Shown here one piece after another: positions 23,590 to 29,967 of a stretch of 33,399 bases of DNA. Each line of letters begins with the position of its first letter. Position 1 is the first letter of the stretch. Both the position numbers and the translations under genes were made by a program. Origin of the DNA: Stramenopiles sp. TOSAG23-3. Taxonomy: Eukaryota; Sar. The DNA lies in NCBI GenBank assembly GCA_900128585.1, contig LT642209.1, positions 1 to 33,399 of the forward strand, read 5' to 3'. Below the pieces are notes generated by a model. The model saw only the letters and a program-made list of their open reading frames with translations. It did no database searches and was not told where the DNA came from.

Positions 23590-24483
23590 ATGGATTTTAG
23601 ACCGGTAGACACCGTTAATACTATTACAACCCGTAATATTATTAGGGTGAGTGCCATGGTCAACCTGTTTATGGTTGTGTTGTATTTGTCCATAGAACCG
23701 TATGTCTCTGGCGCTCATATGTCGTGGTTACACCAAATTCATGTTATTATACAACCAATCATTCTCTTTATTTCCATTTCAGAAAGTACGACATTGACAA
23801 TACTTGCCATTCTAATGTGCTTAACCGCTGCATTCTTTGATGCTTCGGTCACGTGGATCTCCTACATTTCTATAACACGGTGTTTGAACGAACTAACCGC
23901 TTCATGCGTGCAACTCATATGGGAAAAGGGCGTCTGGGTGGCCATAGGCGCCATTGTTCTTCTTATGGACATATCGCTAACACTCCGTTTATGGTCACTG
24001 TACTCGGTTCTTACGAAAAAAGATTCTTACGAAGAAGCCAACAAAGAAAAGTACGAGTCATTGAGCATAAAACCGGCACCGTTGCTTGTCCATTTGCGAG
24101 TTAACTCGTCCAAAATGCGCATCATTCATCTTTTTCTCCTTCCATTTGGGTTTATATTTGTTTTTCTCATGCTGGACAATGCATTCAGTGACCCTCTGCA
24201 CTTTATTTCTTTCGGTCATCTGCTTTTGGATATTTATGGAACTAGTGTCAGCAAAATTCATGATAAAATATCGCTTATTATTTTATTGGTTGGAACTGTT
24301 TTATTTGGAGGTGCAAATATATTCGGATTTATTTACCGTATGGCTACCGAACTAAGTACAGTTTCGGAAGAATTGGTATATCTCATATCGGTTCTTTACA
24401 TTTTTGCAGATATTTTGATTGCATATTTTGCAGCAGAAAATTTGAAATTAATTGACACGTACGATAAATTGAAAGTTAATTAA
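23590..24483 (+). CDS. Seven- or eight-helix membrane protein (297 aa)
   Basis: Hydrophobic helices occur at about residues 20-36, 46-62, 66-88, 112-132, 177-196, 200-214, 226-246 and 262-283. A long cytosolic-type loop (TKKDSYEEANKEKYESL, about 141-157) sits after the fourth. The N-terminus is short and polar. I see no channel, transporter or receptor signature strong enough to name it. TATATAAC lies 20-25 nt before the start. Its stop overlaps the stop of the convergent gene by 4 nt. Confidence 0.75.
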   Translation: MDFRPVDTVNTITTRNIIRVSAMVNLFMVVLYLSIEPYVSGAHMSWLHQIHVIIQPIILFISISESTTLTILAILMCLTAAFFDASVTWISYISITRCLNELTASCVQLIWEKGVWVAIGAIVLLMDISLTLRLWSLYSVLTKKDSYEEANKEKYESLSIKPAPLLVHLRVNSSKMRIIHLFLLPFGFIFVFLMLDNAFSDPLHFISFGHLLLDIYGTSVSKIHDKISLIILLVGTVLFGGANIFGFIYRMATELSTVSEELVYLISVLYIFADILIAYFAAENLKLIDTYDKLKVN

Positions 24484-24764
24484 ATACGCCACCAGCTAAC
24501 TAAAGTAACCCATAATAAAAGGCATACAATCATAACGACTAAAATACTCATTGGTTTATAACGAGATACCATCTGTGATTTTAACTTTCTCACCTGTGCA
24601 GTATTTTTCATTATCTCATCGTTAATATCCGACAACTGGTCTTTCAGACGGGTTTCCATTGCGTCTCCATTCTCTAGTATCTCTTGCAGAGTATTCTCAA
24701 CGCTAGACAGACGGTTTTCTATGTTGCGCAAACTCGTTTGTTGTACCTTTTCTACCCGTGCCAT
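24480..24764 (-). CDS. Tail-anchored coiled-coil protein, SNARE-like in layout (94 aa)
   Basis: Starting at MARVEK, residues 8-65 form a long amphipathic helix (heptads through RLSSVENTLQEILEN and LKDQLSDINDEIMKN), directly followed by a short basic linker and one C-terminal membrane helix (ILVVMIVCLLLWVTLVSWW). This is the layout of SNAREs and other tail-anchored tethers. A central-layer Gln or Arg cannot be assigned safely, so SNARE is only an analogy. GTATAAAG overlaps the stop of the upstream gene, giving a promoter about 25 nt away. Confidence 0.65.
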   Translation of the reverse strand: MARVEKVQQTSLRNIENRLSSVENTLQEILENGDAMETRLKDQLSDINDEIMKNTAQVRKLKSQMVSRYKPMSILVVMIVCLLLWVTLVSWWRI

Positions 24765-24785
24765 ATAGTACAACATCTACAAGCT

Positions 24786-25481
24786 TTATACCACAGTTTT
24801 CAAGATTGACTGTATTTGTGTACCAAACTGAGCTTGGTTTTGAATAAAAGCTATCTCGGTCTCGTTCAATCGAAACTTTGTGCCTTCATACTGTTTTCTT
24901 AAGTAATCCTTCAACTCGGCTACATTATTTGCACCATATACTTTCGGTAATTTCTTAGCAAGTACACCGCCTGCCATAGTGTCTTGTTCTAAAATATCGT
25001 CCAGTAAGGCCAATTCTAGGCGAATCAAATTGTCCAATTTGTCCGGCCAAAAGCAAAACATCATCCACCTTGACTTTTCGAACAATGGAACCAACCGACT
25101 GTCAATTCGATGGGGTTTCTTCATCAAACGTGCTCTCCATACCAAATCTTGCTGTATGTCACGCACAGTCCATCGTACGCGCTGGTAAGGACCCCACAAC
25201 GTGTACTTCACAGTAATAGTAGACTCTACCGTAAACTCGTCCAACGCAAAAGTACCACATCGATCGCATATTCCCATTGCGTACATGTTCCCATCGCGCT
25301 TGTACAGTAATCCTATTGGCAACTTACCTTTATCGTCCACTACCACACAGTCCTCGTCTGTTATTTGCATGCATGACGTGATAGACTTACCATACAAGGA
25401 CTTAAAACGTTTTCGAATATTGGACACCGTGCATATAAACGGACGAATCTCCTTGTCCAGTGATTTTCGGAAAGAAGGCAT
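24786..25481 (-). CDS. Unknown protein (231 aa)
   Basis: Family not recognised. I start it at MPSFRKSLDK, because a longer open frame runs antisense through the kinase gene and its promoter. A CDRC pair near 73-76 sits in a strand-rich region (GNMYAMGICDRCGTFALDEF). Trp-rich middle (YQRVRWTVRDIQQDLVWRAR), then helical end with many Gln. No membrane segment. ATTATATATACT lies 10-20 nt before the start. Possibly a virion or regulatory protein. Confidence 0.65.
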   Translation of the reverse strand: MPSFRKSLDKEIRPFICTVSNIRKRFKSLYGKSITSCMQITDEDCVVVDDKGKLPIGLLYKRDGNMYAMGICDRCGTFALDEFTVESTITVKYTLWGPYQRVRWTVRDIQQDLVWRARLMKKPHRIDSRLVPLFEKSRWMMFCFWPDKLDNLIRLELALLDDILEQDTMAGGVLAKKLPKVYGANNVAELKDYLRKQYEGTKFRLNETEIAFIQNQAQFGTQIQSILKTVV

Positions 25482-25514
25482 CTTTAGTATATATAATCTA
25501 ATAAATACTAAGAA

Positions 25515-26462
25515 ATGGATCTTGAAGATTATGCAAAAGTTATTAGACGATCTATCGATCCTTATCGAAATGAATATGGGTGTAGAAACACGCTTCGAGT
25601 TTTTGTAAGTAGGTTGATGCGTAAAAAAACTTACCCCCCGTGGATGCAACCCTTGAATTTCCCGGCAAAGAAATGCTTCGCTGGACGGTACAAACAAGTA
25701 TATGTGTACGACAATTACGCAATAGCTATTAGCAGGGAAACAATGGATGTAGGTTCTTTGAAATCGAAATTTGAAAAAATCAACGAGAAGATACCTAATT
25801 CCTTAAACTACCCGGAAGAAACCTTCAAAATAGGTGGATACCACGTGGCAAAATTAAGGAAATGTTCGGATACTTTAGTAGATGTTCTTATTTCTGGTCG
25901 GCAGGGTTGGGAATCCCAGATGGTACAGTTGGGAGGTGCTTTGCGGAAACTTCACAATAATAATATAGTATTATCCGATATTAAAACGGACAATATTTTA
26001 GTTTGTGGTAATACACTATCGTTTGGTGATATTGACGACGCCTATGATCTAACAAAGAGCATAACGTACAACAGATTTACACCCCCTTACAATCTAAAAC
26101 TATACTGGGACGAGTACCGTACAGGACCAAGTTCAAATCCGTTGGAAGTTAAACATATGCAATTTCTGGACTGGTATGCGTTTGGTTACTGTGTGCTATT
26201 GTCATGTAAAACCGATGGTTATAGTGGGGTAATATTAAACAGCGCAATTGACTGCATAAATGCTAACATACCCTTTCGAATGCGTTTAGACGAGACAAAA
26301 TACAAAAAAGCAAACATACACCCTGTTGTACGCACATGTTGCGACTGGATGCTACTGTCAAGTGGACGATACATTAGTCCAACACCAATGGCAAAATTCT
26401 TTAAACAGAAGAAAAAGCGAGCTGTTACGGTATTCAGTTACAAATGGAACTTAAAATATTAA
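25515..26462 (+). CDS. Atypical protein kinase-like protein (315 aa)
   Basis: Kinase-fold protein. The catalytic loop is IVLSDIKTDNIL (about 151-162), keeping Asp155, Lys157 and Asn160 of the HRDxKxxN motif but with LSD in place of HRD. The metal-binding motif is GDIDDA (171-176), with DID for DFG. Activation-segment-like FTPPY (about 189) and DWYAFGYCVLLS (about 217) follow. In the N-lobe, a GRYKQVYVYDNYAIAIS stretch should hold the ATP-anchoring VAIK lysine, but shows Ser there. It is either a divergent viral kinase using another lysine or a pseudokinase. Confidence 0.75.
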   Translation: MDLEDYAKVIRRSIDPYRNEYGCRNTLRVFVSRLMRKKTYPPWMQPLNFPAKKCFAGRYKQVYVYDNYAIAISRETMDVGSLKSKFEKINEKIPNSLNYPEETFKIGGYHVAKLRKCSDTLVDVLISGRQGWESQMVQLGGALRKLHNNNIVLSDIKTDNILVCGNTLSFGDIDDAYDLTKSITYNRFTPPYNLKLYWDEYRTGPSSNPLEVKHMQFLDWYAFGYCVLLSCKTDGYSGVILNSAIDCINANIPFRMRLDETKYKKANIHPVVRTCCDWMLLSSGRYISPTPMAKFFKQKKKRAVTVFSYKWNLKY

Positions 26463-26471
26463 ATTATGCAG

Positions 26472-26499
26472 TATATAAATGATTTATATTTAAATAAAA
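26472..26499 (+). promoter_or_regulatory. TATA promoter of the ubiquitin gene
   Basis: GTATATAAATG (about 26471-26481) lies 19-28 nt before the ATG at 26500, the same element and spacing as other viral genes here. This shows the intron-containing ubiquitin gene has a viral-style promoter rather than a host one. Confidence 0.6.
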
Positions 26500-27131
26500 A
26501 TGCAAATATTGTAAGTTCGTTTTCCGTTCACTCTCTCCATACAGTACACGACTAACATTTTTACAGCGTCAAAACATTAACTGGGAGTAAGTATACATCA
26601 CAGAAGTCTAATAAACACACATTTCATACTAACAATATATTTAGAAACTATAACACTCGATGTCGAACCGACGGACACGGTAGAAAACATTAAAAACAAA
26701 ATCCAAGACAAAGAAGGTAAGTAAATTGTCATAATTCATACTTAATGAAATTTAGTCTAACAAATTTGATAGGTATTCCTCCTGACCAACAAGTAAGTTT
26801 TTGATACATATTTTCCATTATTAAATACACACTAACACCTATATAGCGTCTCATCTTTGCTGGAAAAGTAAGTAAAATCCGTTAAAATTATCTCGTATAC
26901 ACATTACTAACATGTTAAACAGCAACTGGAAGACGGGCGAACCTTGAGCGACTACAACAGTACGTATTTCCGCACAACAACCTATTATATTACTTTAAAT
27001 TACTAACACTTTAACAGTCCAAAAAGAGGCGACATTAGTAAGTACACATCGATGACTCAGATTACGAAATATTCATACTAACAAACCTACAGCATCTCGT
27101 ACTCAGACTTCGCGGCGGTGGTTTTATTTGA
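26500..27131 (+). CDS. Ubiquitin gene split by seven spliceosomal introns
   Basis: Exons: 26500-26510, 26567-26586, 26645-26716, 26773-26792, 26847-26867, 26923-26959, 27018-27037, 27093-27131. Together they make 240 nt, 79 codons: a full 76-residue ubiquitin plus a three-residue tail (GFI) after the diglycine. All seven lysines (6, 11, 27, 29, 33, 48, 63), the Leu8/Ile44/Val70 patch and the LRLRGG end are kept. Conservative changes sit at positions 16, 19, 23, 26, 28 and 65 relative to animal ubiquitin. The tail must be removed by a deubiquitinase before use. Unspliced, the frame stops almost at once. The last exon is overlapped antisense by HNH no. 2. The gene's own TATA box suggests it is transcribed as a viral gene. 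Confidence 0.93.
26511..26566 (+). other. Ubiquitin intron 1 (56 nt)
   Basis: Donor GTAAGT, branch-like GACTAAC (about 26550-26556), acceptor TTACAG. It interrupts codon 4 after its second base (phase 2). Confidence 0.92.
26587..26644 (+). other. Ubiquitin intron 2 (58 nt)
   Basis: Donor GTAAGT, branch TACTAAC (26627-26633), acceptor TTTAG. Interrupts Lys11 after its first base (phase 1). Confidence 0.92.
26717..26772 (+). other. Ubiquitin intron 3 (56 nt)
   Basis: Donor GTAAGT, branch GTCTAAC (about 26755-26761), acceptor GATAG. Interrupts Gly35 after its first base (phase 1). Confidence 0.92.
26793..26846 (+). other. Ubiquitin intron 4 (54 nt)
   Basis: Donor GTAAGT, branch CACTAAC (about 26830-26836), acceptor TATAG. 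Falls between Gln41 and Arg42 (phase 0). Confidence 0.92.
26868..26922 (+). other. Ubiquitin intron 5 (55 nt)
   Basis: Donor GTAAGT, branch TACTAAC (26905-26911), acceptor AACAG. Falls between Lys48 and Gln49 (phase 0). Confidence 0.92.
26960..27017 (+). other. Ubiquitin intron 6 (58 nt)
   Basis: Donor GTACGT, the only one of the seven not GTAAGT. Branch TACTAAC (27001-27007), acceptor AACAG. Interrupts Ile61 after its first base (phase 1). Confidence 0.92.
27038..27092 (+). other. Ubiquitin intron 7 (55 nt)
   Basis: Donor GTAAGT, branch TACTAAC (27076-27082), acceptor TACAG. Falls between Leu67 and His68 (phase 0). The stop codon of the antisense HNH gene (27087-27089) lies inside it. The second ubiquitin tail at 27697 lacks this intron. 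Confidence 0.92.
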
Positions 27132-27659
27132 TTTTCGAATATTATCTATTCTCCACATAGGTTGCAGATTCGAATAATGAAAACATTTTAATTGATCTTC
27201 TGGTTTCGCCATATCAAAACTGGAACATGGGATCACATGATCTATGTCCCATAAGCGTATATTATCCCATGACATACCATTAATAAATTTACTTTCTAAA
27301 TGTTTGCACAATTCTTCTATTGTACAACCTGTATATTTCAACGTAGATGTACATTTTTTCCCACCATAAGTTGTCACTGCTTCCCTTGTTCTATTTCTCA
27401 ATCTAGTTAAAATTCGAAATCTCGTATCAGTTTTGTAACGACGATTCATGTAGTTACGTTTATACTCTTTCCATTTCGGAGTTTTACGATACACCGTACT
27501 TCTTTTGTTCCACGCAATTTTATGGGTTGTATAATTTTTCTTATTTTGCTTTTTCATGCATGGCTTACACTGTGTTTGTTTTCCATCTGGTTTCCGTTTG
27601 TTATTATAAAACTCGCTATAATCCATACTTAAATTACACCCTCCGCACAATTTTTTCAT
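27087..27659 (-). CDS. HNH homing endonuclease no. 2, inserted in the ubiquitin gene
   Basis: A 190-aa HNH nuclease, paralogue in type of the one at 4044. N-terminal CGGC...CKPC zinc pair (5-34), basic middle, and HNH core GMSWDNIRLWDIDHVIPC then CFHYSNLQPMW. Homology to no. 1 ends soon after NLQPMW. Its final 12 or so codons ([12 protein letters not shown]) are the exact codon-register antisense of ubiquitin exon 8, and the stop falls in intron 7. It thus borrowed its C-terminus from the gene it entered. ACTATAAAGG lies about 20 nt before its start. Confidence 0.9.
   Translation of the reverse strand: MKKLCGGCNLSMDYSEFYNNKRKPDGKQTQCKPCMKKQNKKNYTTHKIAWNKRSTVYRKTPKWKEYKRNYMNRRYKTDTRFRILTRLRNRTREAVTTYGGKKCTSTLKYTGCTIEELCKHLESKFINGMSWDNIRLWDIDHVIPCSSFDMAKPEDQLKCFHYSNLQPMWRIDNIRKSNKTTAAKSEYEML
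27096..27119 (+). repeat. 24-bp direct repeat, left copy (ubiquitin exon 8)
   Basis: A 24-bp stretch coding for the LVLRLRGG end of ubiquitin, identical to 27715-27738. The two copies bracket the body of HNH no. 2, with 595 bp between them. Confidence 0.95.
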
Positions 27660-27696
27660 TTACAACATAAATTATTACCTTTATAGTATAAAAAAT

Positions 27697-27747
27697 AAAG
27701 AGGCCACGTTGCACCTCGTACTCAGACTTCGCGGCGGTAAATATTAA
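27697..27747 (+). pseudogene. Detached second ubiquitin tail, intronless
   Basis: These 51 nt encode ubiquitin residues 63-76 ([14 protein letters not shown]) followed by Lys, Tyr and a stop. The codons differ silently from exon 7 (GCC ACG TTG against GCG ACA TTA), and intron 7 is absent. No start codon or upstream ubiquitin exon joins it. It looks like the 3' remnant left on the far side of the endonuclease insertion, or a piece of a different, intronless ubiquitin copied in with it. Confidence 0.9.
27715..27738 (+). repeat. 24-bp direct repeat, right copy
   Basis: Identical to 27096-27119; lies within the detached ubiquitin tail. Confidence 0.95.
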
Positions 27748-27814
27748 ATATTATAAAATATCCATTGTTTTATAAACACATTTCAACATATAAATATTAC
27801 AAGTAATAGAGTAA

Positions 27815-28042
27815 ATGATTAAAATATACAAACCAAAGGGTAAAATAGAGTATACTGTACACGGAAAGTCTATGTTTTTCTTGCAAGATGGGATTTATTA
27901 CTTAAAGAAACCAATTGAGAAGCGTTTCTACAACGGTATGACGTGGGATAATTACGGAACCATTTGGAAAATTCGCACCCAGCGTAAAATTGGCGCGTTT
28001 TCGTTTGGACTAAACGGCAAACCTGAAATGTTGGGTATATAA
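27815..28042 (+). CDS. Small protein with HNH-like remnant (75 aa)
   Basis: The segment IEKRFYNGMTWDNYGTIWKI (about 34-53) lines up well with the region just before the HNH histidines in the nucleases at 4044 and 27087 (EKxF..GMTWDN.G.W.I), but the catalytic DH and downstream HNH residues are absent. It is probably a decayed or repurposed fragment of such a nuclease. It has its own CATATAAATA box about 20-25 nt before the ATG. Its final GGT ATA TAA overlaps the TATATAAG box of the next gene. Confidence 0.6.
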   Translation: MIKIYKPKGKIEYTVHGKSMFFLQDGIYYLKKPIEKRFYNGMTWDNYGTIWKIRTQRKIGAFSFGLNGKPEMLGI

Positions 28043-28063
28043 GTACTTTTAATCTCTTAAAAC

Positions 28064-28329
28064 ATGTTTAAACTGCTCATTTTACTCTTATGCATCTTCT
28101 ACGCGCACGCGGGCTACGAATGTAGCTCTCCAACCGACTGTATTGTTACCTGTTCCAACTTTAAAGGCAAAGTTCCTAAACCGTGGATTGTTGTTCCATG
28201 GTCAAATGGGTCATGTAAGTAAATATTCTCTATTTCTTTTTTCGTTCGTTTTCTAACACAATTACAGGTTATTTCCATAATACCGATACACGAGAAGACC
28301 GGGACTCTCTCCCTAACCTACGTCATTAA
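28064..28329 (+). CDS. Spliced gene for a small secreted Cys-rich peptide (70 aa)
   Basis: Two exons, 28064-28214 and 28268-28329, give 71 codons. Exon 1 opens with a strong signal peptide (MFKLLILLLCIFYAHAG) followed by ECSSPTDCIVTC, a Pro/Trp stretch and GS. The next cysteine codon spans the intron, and exon 2 adds a hydrophilic, charged end. The mature peptide has four cysteines, enough for two disulfides. Unspliced, the frame ends two codons into the intron. TATATAAG lies 20-28 nt before the start. The stop overlaps that of the convergent gene by 4 nt, as elsewhere here. Function unknown; a secreted effector or virion surface peptide is possible. Confidence 0.75.
28215..28267 (+). other. 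Spliceosomal intron in the secreted-peptide gene (53 nt)
   Basis: Donor GTAAGT, pyrimidine-rich middle, branch TTCTAAC (about 28251-28257), acceptor TTACAG. Length, donor and branch site match the ubiquitin introns. It interrupts a Cys codon after its first base and contains an in-frame stop. Confidence 0.85.
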
Positions 28330-28742
28330 ATTGCGAGTATAAGCAAAATACAGCACCAAGCGTTCCAAATGGCCAACGACAACGACACTGGATGGTCGAT
28401 GGACGTATACGATATACTAAAGAGAATACAGAATACTAAATAATATACTGCTGCCCCAAATGTAATGTACATATTACCAACCGTTCGTAATACATGGTCG
28501 CTCTCTCTATAGTAATCGTCTAAATCCCGTGGTAATAACCAGAATCGGGTGTACCAAAACATACCAAGTGTCATGAACACTGCATAGCAAATGAAAAGAG
28601 CTTGGTTCCATCCGGTCGTGTCGTGGGCGACTTCTATACCGCGAAGAACAGTGTAAACTTTTCCAGCATAGTTCATTTGGACCACATGCCGAAGAAAGAA
28701 TTTCTTGTTGGGCCAGCTGATAAATTTATTTGCAATTGACAT
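28326..28742 (-). CDS. Three-helix membrane protein (138 aa)
   Basis: A polar, basic N-terminal 40 residues (ISWPNKKFFLRHVVQ) precede three or four hydrophobic helices (about 48-70, 90-112 and 118-138, the last reaching the C-terminus). Loop RDLDDYYRESDHV between the first two is charged. Function unknown. Shares a promoter region of 43 nt with thymidine kinase. Confidence 0.7.
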   Translation of the reverse strand: MSIANKFISWPNKKFFLRHVVQMNYAGKVYTVLRGIEVAHDTTGWNQALFICYAVFMTLGMFWYTRFWLLPRDLDDYYRESDHVLRTVGNMYITFGAAVYYLVFCILFSISYTSIDHPVSLSLAIWNAWCCILLILAI

Positions 28743-28785
28743 TTGTTATTATAAAAGATACATTTATACAACAAAATCACCTAAA

Positions 28786-29313
28786 ATGTCTTTATCTCTT
28801 ATAATTGGTTGTATGTTTAGCGGAAAAAGCACAGAGCTTATACGTCTCGTAAATCGGTACAAGAGTATCGGAAAAAGCATTCTGACCATCAATCACTCAC
28901 TAGACCAACGTTATTCTAGCAATATGATTGTATCCCATTCTGGAAGCAAAGTCGCTGCTATGCAAACCAACATTCTACCGGCGGAAGTAGACGATTATGA
29001 CATCATTGCTATTGATGAGGGGCAGTTTTTCACTGATTTGGTCACTAAAGTATTGGAGTACGTTGAAACGCACAATAAGATGGTCATTGTCGCCGGACTA
29101 TCGGGCGATTTTCAGCGTAGACCGTTTGGTAATATTCTACAACTTGTTCCATTGTGTGACAAGTTATGGATGTCAGTTGCTTATTGTTCTGTTTGTAAAG
29201 ATGGTACTAAAGCGTCCTTCACCAAACGTCTTTCAAACAGCACAGAGCAAATTGCAGTCGGCGAGGCAGATCAATACGTTGCAGTGTGTAGAAAGTGCTA
29301 CATCAAGGTATAA
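28786..29313 (+). CDS. tk: Thymidine kinase (TK1 type)
   Basis: Phosphorylates thymidine for the dTTP pool, 175 aa. P-loop GCMFSGKST at residues 8-16, IDEGQF near 76 (catalytic Glu and Mg site), GDFQRRPFG near 110, and a zinc-binding set CSVC ... CRKC near the C-terminus. This is the TK1-like branch shared with poxvirus- and asfarvirus-like viruses, not the dNK branch. An earlier in-frame ATG overlaps the divergent gene, so the MSLSLIIG start is preferred. Its last codons plus stop (GTA TAA) form the TATA box of the next gene. Confidence 0.95.
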   Translation: MSLSLIIGCMFSGKSTELIRLVNRYKSIGKSILTINHSLDQRYSSNMIVSHSGSKVAAMQTNILPAEVDDYDIIAIDEGQFFTDLVTKVLEYVETHNKMVIVAGLSGDFQRRPFGNILQLVPLCDKLWMSVAYCSVCKDGTKASFTKRLSNSTEQIAVGEADQYVAVCRKCYIKV

Positions 29314-29334
29314 ATTAAAAATATTATTGTGTTA

Positions 29335-29967
29335 ATGTACGCTCTTGTCTTTATTCTATCGTCGGTTGTACTCTTTTTTTCCTACACGCACACACAAAAT
29401 TATTTGCGTCATCATAACATAGCTTTTTCCAGACTAACGGAAAGCAGGCAATTTTATGTCGTGAAAAATATTACGAAAGGTATTTATCTTGCTTTTCTCG
29501 TCGTATTCGGGTTCTTCTTTGTCATCCTTCCGATTATAAATAATGAGTACAACAATGGAACCATACGAATATTCGCATCGCTATATGTGTCGAACGATTT
29601 TATTGGATTGTATAGGGTAGATAACTTGCCCACCAGCACAAGATTGCACCATTCTGCAAGCGTAATTTTTCTGCTTGCCGCTTGGACCATTGATTTTCAG
29701 ACAAGTGTAGTCGGTCAGATGCTCGTGTTGTATACATATTTCAGTGCAATTGCATTTCCGGTCAATTTGTATCTGGGATTAAGATTATGTTATGACGTAC
29801 CATGGTTGCGCACAATAGCAAAGTATGTGTATTCCATTTCTTGTGCTGTAAATTGGTATATTCAGTACGCATGGTTTACTATGGACAGGTCCGTAATCGT
29901 ATACTTGACTTTACTCAGTGTCATTGTGTTCGACGATGTTGTATTATTGCGCTGGTTGTACAAGTGA
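29335..29967 (+). CDS. TLC-domain-like membrane protein (210 aa)
   Basis: Five to seven hydrophobic helices. The diagnostic part is YVSNDFIGLY (about 84-93) followed by STRLHHSASVI (about 101-111): an Asp in one helix and a His-His pair at the next, as in TRAM/LAG1/CLN8 (TLC) domain proteins, which handle ceramides and other lipids or lipid-linked transport. It would fit with the DGAT2-like enzyme nearby. Whether it is an enzyme or a lipid-binding protein cannot be told. GTATAAATT 17-25 nt upstream contains the TK stop. Its 3' end overlaps the RING gene by 24 nt. Confidence 0.6.
   Translation: MYALVFILSSVVLFFSYTHTQNYLRHHNIAFSRLTESRQFYVVKNITKGIYLAFLVVFGFFFVILPIINNEYNNGTIRIFASLYVSNDFIGLYRVDNLPTSTRLHHSASVIFLLAAWTIDFQTSVVGQMLVLYTYFSAIAFPVNLYLGLRLCYDVPWLRTIAKYVYSISCAVNWYIQYAWFTMDRSVIVYLTLLSVIVFDDVVLLRWLYK

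Noticed and set aside
25601-25640. GTAAGT donor-like site in the kinase gene
   Set aside because: The frame is continuous with kinase-like sequence on both sides, and no CTAAC-AG acceptor follows at 50-60 nt.
25482-25697. 72-codon extension of the 24786 gene
   Set aside because: Antisense to the start of the kinase-like gene and lacks coding character.
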